Shown here in pieces: positions 1 through 8,976 of a stretch of DNA of 64,000 bases. Source of the stretch: Prolixibacteraceae bacterium (lineage in GTDB: Bacteria > Bacteroidota > Bacteroidia > Bacteroidales > Prolixibacteraceae); assembly GCA_028282705.1 (NCBI GenBank), contig JANQHI010000084.1, positions 1 through 64,000 of the forward strand, read 5' to 3'. The first letter of the stretch is position 1; each line of letters opens with the position of its first letter. Made by a program: the position numbers and the translations under genes. Below the pieces are notes generated by a model, which saw nothing but the letters and a program-made list of their open reading frames with translations, had not been told where the DNA came from and ran no database searches.

Positions 1-1
1 T

Positions 2-282
2 GTCTTGAAAGCCAAATTTTTAGGTAGCATTAAAACCATAATTGCTGACGGTGGGTACAGTGGGCAACCAATTATTGATTGGGTAAAGGATATCCTTTCT
101 TGGAAACTTGAAATCATCAAACGCTCAGAACATCCTGAATTTAAAGTATTACCTAAAAGATGGATAGTTGAAAGTACTTTAGCATGGATTTTTTATTCGA
201 GAAGAAGTTCTAGGGATTATGAAAGGCTGGCTGGAACAAGTGAAGCTTGGCAATGATAAGGATTTTCATTAATAGAACTTAA
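2..282 (+). pseudogene. IS5-family transposase C-terminal remnant
   Basis: The reading frame is open at the left edge of the window and shows the end of an IS5/IS4-type DDE transposase: 'IIADGGYSGQP' around the second catalytic Asp, then 'PKRWIVESTLAW', which carries the catalytic Glu of the usual 'RWVVERTFAW', and 'SRDYERL'. The frame runs into a stop at 254-256. The expected end of the protein continues in another frame at 247-282 ('LAMIRIFIN'), so a few bases have been lost just after 'TSEA'. The copy is therefore broken. No terminal inverted repeat could be assigned on the right side. It most likely has no function beyond marking an old insertion upstream of the dcw cluster. Confidence 0.8.
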
Positions 283-992
283 ATATAATTTCCTAAGTAA
301 CTGTTACTTAAGAAATAAATAAAGAATAATCATTTAATGTCATAATTTTTGGTTATATATAAAAATAATTTATTATCTAGTAAAAGGTTAAAACCCTGCA
401 ATTTCATTGCCCCGAATCCTCGGGGTCAGTTTCTATAAATTTTTTAATATGCTGATTTGAGTACAGAGATTTGAGTATTGAGAAGTTCATTCGTGCTTTT
501 TCTTCTCTCATGACTCATTACTTTTTACTCATATCTATTTGTTTCTTCATTTTGAATTTCATTCAATCTTCAACCTATATACTTCCAGTGCATAGTGGTT
601 TAGTTCTATATAGTAATATACGATTTATTGATTGAATAGATGAATAGAATTAATAAATGGTTGCGTGGGAAAAGAATTTTTTTACGTGTATTTTCCGAAT
701 TTTACTTTCAGAGGAAAAAACGGATTTCTGGAGGGGATTACAATATGAGAATCCGGGCCCCACTTTTATGCCATTCGGGGTAATTTATTGAATAAATGAG
801 ACCTTTCCTTACCCGGTGGGCAGGCAGCCTGCATTCGCTCATTCATCCTGATGCTGAGTTATTAATGCCTGTTGGCAAGATTTCCTGCCATTTTAAATTC
901 CTGTCATTTAATGCTTTGGATATATGGTCTGTAGGGTTATCAAGACGTTTTTAACAATTAATTGTGAATTATCAACATTTAGCAGGGATGTC
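283..992. other. gene-free stretch upstream of mraZ
   Basis: No credible coding region was seen on either strand. A perfect short inverted repeat (CCCCGA, 4-base loop, TCGGGG) lies at 410-425 but is not followed directly by a T-run, so it is only a weak terminator candidate. The stretch is AT-rich with patches of direct GC-rich sequence and may be decayed IS or flanking DNA. Confidence 0.5.
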
Positions 993-996
993 AAAG

Positions 997-1030
997 TGGA
1001 ATATAATGGCAAATAGTGTAAGAAAGTGGC
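997..1030 (+). promoter_or_regulatory. MraZ operator: TGG direct repeats at 10-bp period
   Basis: TGG occurs at 997-999, 1007-1009 and 1027-1029, and a degenerate TGT at 1017-1019. This gives four in-phase repeats exactly 10 bp apart, each preceded by A/G-rich sequence. MraZ is known to bind TGGGN direct repeats separated by 5 bases (10-bp period) upstream of its own gene, and this array sits 46 bases before the mraZ start. A TA-N3-TTTG element near 1061-1069 could be an imperfect -7 box downstream of it. Inferred role: autoregulation of the dcw operon. Confidence 0.65.
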
Positions 1031-1075
1031 AGAAAATTTATATTTTAGCATTAATTATTAGCATTTGAGTTTTAA

Positions 1076-1534
1076 ATGAGGCGACTTTCAGCAAAACATA
1101 CGGCAATTATCGATGACAAAGGCAGGGTAGTTCTTCCGGCAGCTTTTAAAAAAGCAATGGAGGAATTGGCTAACCAGCCGGTTGTGATTGAAAAGGATAT
1201 TTACGTGGGTTGCCTCAATTTTTATCCTGAAAGAATATGGGATCAGAAGTTGGATGAAGTCGAATCAAAACTGAACCATTTTGACGAGGGTGACCTGGAA
1301 CTGTTGGAGCAGATCTATGAGAACTTTACAACTGCAAAAATGGCAACAAACGGCCGCATCAACATTCCTTTGGATTTCCTGAACCATGCCGGCGCCAAAA
1401 AAGATGTGGTTTTCACAGGAATGGGGAGGATGATCAGACTTTGGGATGCGGCAAGGTATGAAGAACGCAAAAAGACAAGAAAGTCATTGCGTGACATGTA
1501 TAAGGAAAAGCTGGGGAATAATCCTAATGGGTAA
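1076..1534 (+). CDS. mraZ: Transcriptional regulator MraZ
   Basis: 152 aa, the usual length for MraZ. It has two AbrB/SpoVT-like swapped-hairpin repeats: the first carries 'DDKGRVVLPAAF' (about residues 13-24) and the second 'ATNGRINIPLDF' (about 88-99). Members of this family form a ring-shaped DNA-binding protein that represses the division and cell-wall cluster. It is the first gene of the cluster and ends 5 bases before rsmH. The start at 1076 is preceded by a periodic TGG array that fits its own operator. The N-terminus is short and basic (MRRLSAKH), and the true start could be a few codons off. Confidence 0.95.
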   Translation: MRRLSAKHTAIIDDKGRVVLPAAFKKAMEELANQPVVIEKDIYVGCLNFYPERIWDQKLDEVESKLNHFDEGDLELLEQIYENFTTAKMATNGRINIPLDFLNHAGAKKDVVFTGMGRMIRLWDAARYEERKKTRKSLRDMYKEKLGNNPNG

Positions 1535-1539
1535 GTACA

Positions 1540-2439
1540 ATGGGCGAATATCATATACCAGTAATGCTTCAGGAATGTTTGGGAGGATTGGCAATAAAGC
1601 CTGATGGGGATTATGTTGATGCAACTTTTGGGGGAGGAGGCCATTCCAGGGAAATTTTAGAGAAGCTGAACAAAGGTAGGTTGTTCGCGTTCGATCAGGA
1701 TATGGATGCAACCGGCAACGTCCTTTCAGACGGCCGGTTTTTTTTTATCATGCACAATTTCAAGTACCTAAGGAATTTCCTAAGGTATTATAAAGTTGAA
1801 AAAGTAGATGGGGTTTTAGCTGACCTTGGTGTTTCGTCACATGATTTTGATGTTGCCTCAAGGGGGTTTTCTTATCGTTTTGAAGGAAACCTGGATATGA
1901 GGATGAACCAAAAAGCAAACACCACAGCAGCAGACATTGTAAATAAATACCCTGAGGAAAAGCTAAAGCAGGTTTTTAAAGATTATGGTGAAGTGAAGAA
2001 TGCCTGGAGCCTTACAAAACAATTGGTCAAGGCACGTGAGGAAAAAAAAATCAGTACTACTTCACAACTAAGAGAAGCAATTAAAACCTGTATTCCCAGG
2101 GGGATTGAAAACAAATATCTGGCTCAGGTTTACCAGGCTTTAAGGATAGAGGTTAACCAGGAAATGGAAGTATTAAAGGAGTTCCTGAAAGCAACACTGG
2201 ATATACTAAGCCCTGGAGGCAGGTTAGTGGTAATGACCTACCATAGTTTGGAAGACAGGCTGGTTAAAAATTTCATGAAGGCTGGCAATTTTGAAGGGAA
2301 ACAAGAGAAAGATTTTTATGGCAATATAAGTTCACCTTTCAAGCTGGTTAACAGGAAAGTTATTATCCCAGGAGAGGAGGAATTAAAAGATAACCCACGA
2401 TCAAGAAGTGCAAAGCTAAGGGTTGCTGAGAAAATTTGA
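1540..2439 (+). CDS. rsmH: 16S rRNA (cytosine(1402)-N(4))-methyltransferase
   Basis: 299 aa, typical for RsmH/MraW. It uses S-adenosylmethionine to methylate N4 of C1402 in the ribosomal P site. Visible motifs are 'DATFGGGGHSREIL' (SAM-binding motif I, about residues 27-40), 'VLADLGVSSHDFD', 'RGFSYRFEGNLDMRMN', 'QALRIEVNQEME', 'TYHSLEDRLVKNF' and the C-terminal 'NPRSRSAKLR'. It follows mraZ by 5 bases and ends with TGA at 2437-2439, just before the ftsL-like ATG at 2442. Position and sequence are standard for a Bacteroidota dcw operon. Confidence 0.97.
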   Translation: MGEYHIPVMLQECLGGLAIKPDGDYVDATFGGGGHSREILEKLNKGRLFAFDQDMDATGNVLSDGRFFFIMHNFKYLRNFLRYYKVEKVDGVLADLGVSSHDFDVASRGFSYRFEGNLDMRMNQKANTTAADIVNKYPEEKLKQVFKDYGEVKNAWSLTKQLVKAREEKKISTTSQLREAIKTCIPRGIENKYLAQVYQALRIEVNQEMEVLKEFLKATLDILSPGGRLVVMTYHSLEDRLVKNFMKAGNFEGKQEKDFYGNISSPFKLVNRKVIIPGEEELKDNPRSRSAKLRVAEKI

Positions 2440-2441
2440 GG

Positions 2442-2798
2442 ATGGCAAAAAAAGATACAAATAAGCAAAAGAAAGGTTTTAAGCCAATTATTGGTGGGAC
2501 TATCCTTACAGATGAAAGGGTTACGCGCCAGATACCTTTTATTTTCTTTTTGGCATTTCTGGGGTTGCTACTTATAACAAACAGGAACTGGTCTGAAAAA
2601 ACCATCCGCGAAATTGAAGATTTACAAGATAGTTTAAAAGAATTAAGGTCTGAATCAATTACCAACTCAGCAAAACTGATGGATGTAAGTAGGCCTTCAG
2701 AAGTGGTGAACAGGGTAAATGAAGCAGGACTGGGCTTAGAAGAACCAACTAAGCCACCCCAAAAAATTGTCGTTGAAAAAAAACGTAAATGGAAATAA
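2442..2798 (+). CDS. FtsL-like division protein
   Basis: 118 aa. The ATG at 2442 is preferred to a TTG at 2436 that overlaps the rsmH stop. It has a basic N-terminus, one membrane segment ('IPFIFFLAFLGLLLIT', about residues 28-43), then a predicted coiled coil ('REIEDLQDSLKELRSES') and a basic C-terminus. This topology, and the place between rsmH and ftsI, match FtsL, which pairs with FtsB and FtsQ to activate septal peptidoglycan synthesis. FtsL sequences diverge strongly, so the call rests on topology and context. Its last 10 bases overlap the start of ftsI, which suggests translational coupling. Confidence 0.8.
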   Translation: MAKKDTNKQKKGFKPIIGGTILTDERVTRQIPFIFFLAFLGLLLITNRNWSEKTIREIEDLQDSLKELRSESITNSAKLMDVSRPSEVVNRVNEAGLGLEEPTKPPQKIVVEKKRKWK

Positions 2799-4897
2799 GG
2801 AGGGCAATCATATCAAGGCTGGGGGTCATCTATTTCCTAATGTTTGCATTAGGGGTAATAGTTGTATTCAAGCTGGTTACTGTCCAGAATATCAAAACTG
2901 AGCGCTGGAAACAAATTGCTGACAACCTGAACAAAAATACAGTCATTATTGAAGCAAACAGGGGTAACATTTGTGCTGATGATGGCAGTGTGTTGGCCAC
3001 TTCAGTGCCGGGTTACATTGTTAGGATTGATTTAGCTGCCCCTGGGGTGAAAAAAGTGTATGGTGAAGAAAGTGATGCATTGGCTCAGAGCCTTGCTGAA
3101 ATGTTCCCTGAAAAAACCAAATGGGAGCATAAAAAGAGGTTAGATGACAACTACAAAAAGGGAAATAGGGGGTTAAAACTTACACCCAGGAAAATAGACT
3201 ATCTGGAACTTCAGAAAATAAAGCAGTTTCCCATACTTAGGCGTGGGCAATATGGAGGAGGAAGGATAATTGAACAGGAAAATACAAGGATAGTTCCATT
3301 GGGAATACTTGCATCCAGGACTATAGGGGAATTAAGTAAAAGTGCTTATGGCATAACACAGGGAAGCATTGGTTATACAGGCATTGAAGGTGCTTATGAA
3401 CCTTTCTTAAAGGGAGAACAGGGTGTTAGTTACAAACAAAACTTATCTGGAAGGTGGGTTAATAGGACTGAGATTGAGCCCAAAGATGGCATGGATATTT
3501 TCACAACCCTCAATGTTAAACTTCAGGACATCACAGAAAATGCCCTGTACCGCCAATTGGAAAAAACCAGGGCAGAGTGGGGAACTGCCATTTTGATGGA
3601 AGTGAAGACAGGAAAAGTCAAAGCCATTGCAAACCTGGGTAGGGTAGATGATGACTATTATGATGAAATATACAATTATGCTTTAGGCCATGCAGGCAAC
3701 TATGAACCAGGTTCCACTTTCAAACTCATGTCATTGGTAGTGGCAATGGAGCAAGGGCTAGTTGATACCAGTGATGTCTTTGATACAGAAAATGGGTCAT
3801 GGAAACATTATGACAAGATTATTTATGATAGTGACTATGGCAGGGGTGAGCATGGTGAAATGACTGTTAGGCAGATATTTGAGAGGTCGTCAAATGTGGG
3901 GGTTGCCAAAATAATTACCCATTGTTATGCTGATAACCCAAAAGATTATATAGACAGGCTTTACAACCTGGGGTTAAATAAACCCCTTGGGTTAGAAATA
4001 AAAGGAGAAGGAATACCATATTTCAAATACCCGGGAGAAAGGAACTGGTGGGGAACTTCATTGGCATGGATGTCATATGGGTATGAAATAAAAATGACCC
4101 CATTGCAGATATTGACATTCTACAATGCCATAGCCAATGATGGCAAAATGGTCAAACCCCAGTTGGTTGAAAAGATAATGGATGAAGGAGTCCTGGTTAA
4201 AAATTTTGAAACTGAGGTTATGAACCCCATGATAGTTTCAGAGGAGACCCTGGGCAAAGCAAAAGATATGTTGGAAGGGGTTTGTGAAACAGGCACAGGA
4301 AAGAGGTTGTCCAATAATATTTTCAAAATGGCAGGCAAAACAGGTACTGCCCAGATTGCAGTGGATGGCAGCTATGCAAAAGGCTTGTATCTCTCTTCTT
4401 TTGCTGGTTATTTCCCTGCTGATGACCCTGAATATTCAATCATGGTAACTGTCAATAAACCTAGGTCAGGAATCTATTATGGAGGTTCAGTGGCAGGGCC
4501 AGTGTTTAAAGAAATGGCTGAAAAAATCTATGCTTTAAAAATCCAACCAGCTGAATATGCTCAAAACACAGAGCCTGAAAAATCAATCCCAAAAATAAAA
4601 AGTGGGAAGAAGAATGACATTGAGGAGGTCATAGAGCAGCTTGAATTGGAAGAACACCTAGTGCAGGCAGATGCAAATACTGAATTTGTCAAAACTGGCA
4701 ATAAGGAGGGGCAAATCCTGGTCACAGGAAACAAAATCCCTGATGTTCGTGGTATGGGTGCTGCAAATGCAATCTACCTTCTTGAAAGCAAAGGGTTGAA
4801 AGTGAAAATATCAGGCATTGGAAAAGTAAAAAAACAAGCACCTGTCGCCGGAAGTAGTTTCAGGAAGGGGCAAACAGTATATCTGGCATTGAGTTAA
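2789..4897 (+). CDS. ftsI: Septal peptidoglycan transpeptidase (PBP3-type) with PASTA domain
   Basis: 702 aa class B penicillin-binding protein. A single N-terminal membrane anchor ('VIYFLMFALGVIVVFKLV') is followed by the PBP dimerisation region and a transpeptidase domain. Its active-site motifs are SxxK at S309-K312 ('GSTFK'), SxN at S367-N369 ('RSSN') and KTG at 517-519 ('AGKTGTAQ'). A charged linker rich in E and K leads to one C-terminal PASTA domain (about 645-702, 'IPDVRGMGAANAIYLLESKG'). PASTA domains bind muropeptides or septal peptidoglycan. The substrate is lipid II-derived strands at the septum, and the partner is FtsW, encoded further along the same cluster. It overlaps the ftsL-like gene by 10 bases. 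Confidence 0.95.
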   Translation: MEIRRAIISRLGVIYFLMFALGVIVVFKLVTVQNIKTERWKQIADNLNKNTVIIEANRGNICADDGSVLATSVPGYIVRIDLAAPGVKKVYGEESDALAQSLAEMFPEKTKWEHKKRLDDNYKKGNRGLKLTPRKIDYLELQKIKQFPILRRGQYGGGRIIEQENTRIVPLGILASRTIGELSKSAYGITQGSIGYTGIEGAYEPFLKGEQGVSYKQNLSGRWVNRTEIEPKDGMDIFTTLNVKLQDITENALYRQLEKTRAEWGTAILMEVKTGKVKAIANLGRVDDDYYDEIYNYALGHAGNYEPGSTFKLMSLVVAMEQGLVDTSDVFDTENGSWKHYDKIIYDSDYGRGEHGEMTVRQIFERSSNVGVAKIITHCYADNPKDYIDRLYNLGLNKPLGLEIKGEGIPYFKYPGERNWWGTSLAWMSYGYEIKMTPLQILTFYNAIANDGKMVKPQLVEKIMDEGVLVKNFETEVMNPMIVSEETLGKAKDMLEGVCETGTGKRLSNNIFKMAGKTGTAQIAVDGSYAKGLYLSSFAGYFPADDPEYSIMVTVNKPRSGIYYGGSVAGPVFKEMAEKIYALKIQPAEYAQNTEPEKSIPKIKSGKKNDIEEVIEQLELEEHLVQADANTEFVKTGNKEGQILVTGNKIPDVRGMGAANAIYLLESKGLKVKISGIGKVKKQAPVAGSSFRKGQTVYLALS

Positions 4898-4903
4898 GGT
4901 TAA

Positions 4904-6358
4904 ATGAAAAAAATTGCAGAAATAACAAAAGGGTTAGAAGCTAAAATAATGGGTGATGCAGAAGCATTGATCCAAGGGCTGGCTTTTGATTCCAGGTTGG
5001 TGAAAGAAGGTTTTTTGTTTATAGCCACAAAAGGGACACAAGTTGACGGGCACAGCTTTGTTGAAATGGCTATTGAAAAGGGAGCTGTTGGTATTTTGTG
5101 TGAAACCCTACCCAAAAACATCCAACCTGATGTAACTTACATTCAGGTTGCAGATAGTAACCAGGCATTTGGGAGATTGGCAGCAGCTTTCTACAACCAC
5201 CCATCATCTAACCTGAAAGTAGTTGGGGTAACTGGCACCAATGGAAAAACAAGTATAGCTACCTTACTCCACACATTGACCCAAAAGCTAGGATATAAAT
5301 CAGGGTTGATCTCTACAATTAAATACATAACTGGCAAGGAAGAAACTGTGGCCTCACATACCACTCCTGATGCCATAAAAATCCAGTCACTTCTGGCAGA
5401 AATGGTAGATGAAGGGTGTGAATATTGTTTTATGGAAGTCAGTTCTCATGCCATCCACCAGGAAAGGATTTCAGGAATTGAATTCAAGGCTGGGGTTTTT
5501 ACCAACCTCTCGCATGACCACCTGGATTACCACAAAACCTTTTCAGAATACATAAAAGCAAAAAAGAAATTTTTTGATGGACTGCCAGGAAATGCCATTG
5601 CAATTATCAATTTGGATGATAGGAATGGGAGGGTAATGGTTCAAAATACAAAAGCTAAAGTAGTGTCCTATTCATTAAGGTCATTGGCTGATTTTAAATG
5701 CAAGGTTCTGGAAAGCCATTTTGATGGGATGCTGCTCAATGTTGATGGGAGTGAGGTGTGGACAAAGTTTGTTGGGAAATTCAATGCCTACAACCTGCTG
5801 GCTGTCTATGTAGCAGCCATAAACCTGGGGCATGATAAAGATGAGGTTTTAACAGCCATAAGTGAGTTAACACCTGTAAAAGGAAGGTTTGAAACCATAA
5901 GAAGCACAGATGGGAAACTGGCTATTGTGGATTATGCACACACCCCTGATGCACTAAAAAATGTATTGCATACCATTTCTGAAATAAGGACAAGGAATGA
6001 ACAGGTGATCACTGTAGTTGGAGCAGGAGGCGACAGGGATAAAACCAAACGCCCACAAATGGCAAAAGAAGCACTGGCAGCCAGTGATAAAGTGGTACTA
6101 ACTTCAGATAACCCAAGGACAGAAGAACCAGAAGCAATCATTAAAGATATGGAAGCTGGGGTAGATGCTTCAAAAAAGAATAAAGTGCTCTCTATTGTAA
6201 ACAGGAAGGAAGCCATCAAAACAGCAGTGATGATAGCCATGCCTGGCGACATTATCCTGGTAGCAGGGAAAGGGCATGAAGATTACCAGGAGGCAAATGG
6301 GGTGAAACATCATTTTGATGATAAAGAAGTACTGGAAGAATTGTTTGGATTGGACTAA
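4904..6358 (+). CDS. murE: UDP-MurNAc-tripeptide synthetase (meso-DAP adding)
   Basis: 484 aa Mur ligase that adds the third residue to UDP-MurNAc-Ala-Glu using ATP. The ATP-binding loop is 'GVTGTNGKTSIATL' (about residues 108-121). 'HTTPD', 'MEVSSHAIHQERI' and 'THxxHLDYH'-type signatures ('LSHDHLDYH') follow. 'DNPRTEEP' in the C-terminal domain is the DNPR motif whose Arg recognises meso-diaminopimelate, so the peptidoglycan is inferred to be of the mDAP type. It starts 6 bases after ftsI and lies 16 bases before mraY. murF is not between murE and mraY here, and none was seen elsewhere in the window. Confidence 0.96.
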   Translation: MKKIAEITKGLEAKIMGDAEALIQGLAFDSRLVKEGFLFIATKGTQVDGHSFVEMAIEKGAVGILCETLPKNIQPDVTYIQVADSNQAFGRLAAAFYNHPSSNLKVVGVTGTNGKTSIATLLHTLTQKLGYKSGLISTIKYITGKEETVASHTTPDAIKIQSLLAEMVDEGCEYCFMEVSSHAIHQERISGIEFKAGVFTNLSHDHLDYHKTFSEYIKAKKKFFDGLPGNAIAIINLDDRNGRVMVQNTKAKVVSYSLRSLADFKCKVLESHFDGMLLNVDGSEVWTKFVGKFNAYNLLAVYVAAINLGHDKDEVLTAISELTPVKGRFETIRSTDGKLAIVDYAHTPDALKNVLHTISEIRTRNEQVITVVGAGGDRDKTKRPQMAKEALAASDKVVLTSDNPRTEEPEAIIKDMEAGVDASKKNKVLSIVNRKEAIKTAVMIAMPGDIILVAGKGHEDYQEANGVKHHFDDKEVLEELFGLD

Positions 6359-6374
6359 TTGAAAAGATATTGTT

Positions 6375-7625
6375 ATGATCTATTATTTGTATGAGTTTCT
6401 GAATGAGTATGATATCCCTGGGATTGGGATGCTGCAATATATATCATTCCGCTCAGGAGCTGCTATCATCCTTTCACTTTTCATTACCCTGGCTTTTGGT
6501 AAAAAGCTGATCAATTTCCTGCAAAGGAAACAAATTGGTGAAGAAATCCGTGACTTGGGGCTTGAGGGGCAGCTGCAAAAAAAAGGTACTCCTACAATGG
6601 GGGGGATCATTATCCTTTTGTCAATAATAATTCCAACCCTGCTATTTGCAAAACTTACCAACATCTATATACTGCTTATGCTTATCACAACCTCATGGTT
6701 GGGGTTGATTGGCTTTATTGATGATTACATTAAAGTATTCCTGAAAAACAAAAAAGGGTTGGCCGGGAAATTTAAGATCATTGGTCAGGTAAGCTTGGGG
6801 TTAATGGTAGCATCAACACTTTTACTGAGCAATGAAGTGCTGGTGCGCGAAAATGTATTAGACTCCAAGGGCAATGTGGTAGAGGAAATTGTGGTTGACA
6901 GTGAAACAGGGGAACAATCCATTGAAGTATTGACCCATGATGTGAAATCAACTAAAACCACTATCCCATTTTTTAAGAAGAATGAATTTGATTATAAATG
7001 GCTGGTTGGCTTTACAGGTGAAAGTGCTACCCATTTCAGGTGGATAATTTATGCCATAGCCATCATCTTGATCATTGTAGCTGTTTCAAATGCTGCCAAC
7101 CTCACAGATGGGTTGGATGGGCTGGCCACTGGGACATCTGCCATCAGTGGTGCCACATTGGGTATACTGGCATATGTAAGCGGTAATGTTATTTATTCTG
7201 AATACCTGAATATTATGTACATCCCTAACATTGGTGAGTTGACCATTTTTGTCAGTGCATTTATTGGGGCAACAGTAGGGTTTTTATGGTATAACTCTTA
7301 CCCTGCTCAAGTATTTATGGGAGATACAGGTAGCCTGGCATTGGGTGGTATACTGGCTGTTTTCTCTGTTATCATTAGGAAAGAAATTTTGGTCCCATTG
7401 CTCTGTGGCATTTTCCTGATTGAAAACCTGTCTGTGGTTATCCAGGTATTTTGGTTCAAATATACAAAACGCAAATATGGAGAAGGGCGCAGGGTATTCC
7501 TGATGAGCCCAATCCACCACCATTTTCAAAAGCAAGGATTCCCTGAAGCCAAGATAGTTACACGATTTTGGATTGTAGGGATCATGCTGGCTGTTATCAC
7601 CATTGTAACCTTAAAGATCAGGTAA
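6375..7625 (+). CDS. mraY: Phospho-MurNAc-pentapeptide transferase
   Basis: 416 aa polytopic enzyme that moves phospho-MurNAc-pentapeptide from UDP to undecaprenyl phosphate, making lipid I. Family signatures seen are 'GTPTMGGI', 'GFIDDYIK' (the paired Asp of the active site), '[12 protein letters not shown]' and '[14 protein letters not shown]'. Between two membrane segments there is a hydrophilic stretch of about 55 residues (about 155-213, with [18 protein letters not shown]), longer than in E. coli MraY and, to my knowledge, common in Bacteroidota. Ten or so hydrophobic segments are visible. The stop TAA at 7623-7625 is directly followed by the murD start. Confidence 0.96.
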   Translation: MIYYLYEFLNEYDIPGIGMLQYISFRSGAAIILSLFITLAFGKKLINFLQRKQIGEEIRDLGLEGQLQKKGTPTMGGIIILLSIIIPTLLFAKLTNIYILLMLITTSWLGLIGFIDDYIKVFLKNKKGLAGKFKIIGQVSLGLMVASTLLLSNEVLVRENVLDSKGNVVEEIVVDSETGEQSIEVLTHDVKSTKTTIPFFKKNEFDYKWLVGFTGESATHFRWIIYAIAIILIIVAVSNAANLTDGLDGLATGTSAISGATLGILAYVSGNVIYSEYLNIMYIPNIGELTIFVSAFIGATVGFLWYNSYPAQVFMGDTGSLALGGILAVFSVIIRKEILVPLLCGIFLIENLSVVIQVFWFKYTKRKYGEGRRVFLMSPIHHHFQKQGFPEAKIVTRFWIVGIMLAVITIVTLKIR

Positions 7626-7627
7626 AG

Positions 7628-8965
7628 GTGGCAGGCAGGGCAGTCATATTGGGAGCAGGTGAAAGTGGTGTTGGTGCTGCAATACTGGCAAGAAAACAAG
7701 GGTTTGAGGTGTTTATCTCTGACCTGGGCAAGATAAAAGAAAAATACAAAAACGTTCTTAGGCAATTTGAGCTTGATTTTGAAGAAGGAAAGCATTCAGA
7801 AGAAAAAATCATGGATGCTTCCCTGGTGGTTAAAAGTCCGGGCATTCCTGATGATGCTCCTTTAATTATAGGGTTGAAAAAACAGGGGATACCAGTTATC
7901 TCAGAAATTGAATTTGCAGGAAAGTACACCAATGCAAAAACAATTTGCATAACAGGAAGCAATGGCAAAACAACAACAGCTATGCTAACATACCATATCC
8001 TGAAGAATGCAGGGGTCAATGTGGGGTTGGCAGGGAATGTAGGGAAAAGTTTTGCATCGCAGGTGGCAACTGAAAAGTATGAGGTGTATGTAATTGAATT
8101 GAGCAGCTTTCAGTTAGATGGGATGTACCAGTTTAAAGCTGATGTAGCCATCCTGTTAAACATTACACCTGACCACCTAGATAGGTACAACTACCAGATG
8201 CAAAACTATGTGGATTCCAAATTTGGGATACTTCAAAATCAAACAGAAAAAGATGTATTCATCTACTGTTCAGATGATAACATCATCACTGAAGAAATAA
8301 AAGAGAGGGATATAAAGGCAAGGCAGGTTCCCTTTACATTGGGAGAGCCTGAAAAAACTGGAGCTGGAATATCAAACGGGAAATTAATTATACAGTTAAA
8401 CGAAAAACAATTCAGTATGTCTATTCTGGATTTATCACTACAAGGGAAGCACAATTCCTACAATTCAATGGCAGCAGGGATTGCCAGTATGGTTTTCAAA
8501 ATTCGTGATGACCAATTGCGTGAAAGCCTATCAGATTTTAAGGGTGTTGAACACAGGTTGGAAAGATTCCTGCAGGTTCATGGTATTGAATTTATTAATG
8601 ATTCAAAGGCTACCAATGTAAATTCAACATGGTATGCCCTTGAAAGCATGAATAAAAAGGTAGTTTGGATTGCAGGGGGGATTGACAAAGGGAATGACTA
8701 CTCCATGATCAATGACCTGGTAAAGAAAAAGGTAAAAGCTATTGTATGCCTGGGTAAAAACAATGCCAAAATACATAAAGCTTTTGGCAAGGTTGTTAAT
8801 GATATTATTGATGTGTACACTATGCAGGATGCTGTGAAATCAGCCTACTACCTTGCACGAAATGGAGACATAGTGTTGCTGTCACCAGCATGTGCCAGTT
8901 TTGACCTTTTTGAAAATTATGAAGACAGGGGCAAGCAATTTAAAGCTGCTGTCCGTGATTTATAA
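7628..8965 (+). CDS. murD: UDP-MurNAc-L-alanine--D-glutamate ligase
   Basis: 445 aa from a GTG start at 7628, chosen because the Rossmann-like 'AVILGAGESGVGAA' should begin within a few residues of the N-terminus. An upstream ATG (7568) would add 20 unrelated residues inside mraY. The ATP loop is 'CITGSNGKTTTAML', followed by 'LAGNVGKSF', 'IELSSFQLDG', 'NITPDHLDRY', 'EHRLERF', 'INDSKATNV' and the C-terminal 'LLSPACASFDLFENYEDRG'. It adds D-Glu to UDP-MurNAc-L-Ala in the cytoplasm. Two bases separate it from mraY and 11 from ftsW. Confidence 0.95.
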   Translation: MAGRAVILGAGESGVGAAILARKQGFEVFISDLGKIKEKYKNVLRQFELDFEEGKHSEEKIMDASLVVKSPGIPDDAPLIIGLKKQGIPVISEIEFAGKYTNAKTICITGSNGKTTTAMLTYHILKNAGVNVGLAGNVGKSFASQVATEKYEVYVIELSSFQLDGMYQFKADVAILLNITPDHLDRYNYQMQNYVDSKFGILQNQTEKDVFIYCSDDNIITEEIKERDIKARQVPFTLGEPEKTGAGISNGKLIIQLNEKQFSMSILDLSLQGKHNSYNSMAAGIASMVFKIRDDQLRESLSDFKGVEHRLERFLQVHGIEFINDSKATNVNSTWYALESMNKKVVWIAGGIDKGNDYSMINDLVKKKVKAIVCLGKNNAKIHKAFGKVVNDIIDVYTMQDAVKSAYYLARNGDIVLLSPACASFDLFENYEDRGKQFKAAVRDL

Positions 8966-8976
8966 GTAGTTAAAAG

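Noticed and set aside
410-425. Inverted repeat CCCCGA/TCGGGG as a terminator
   Set aside because: No T-run follows directly on either strand and no gene ends nearby except the broken transposase.
7568-7627. Upstream ATG start for murD inside mraY
   Set aside because: It would add 20 residues unlike any MurD before the Rossmann motif. The GTG at 7628 gives the normal N-terminus.
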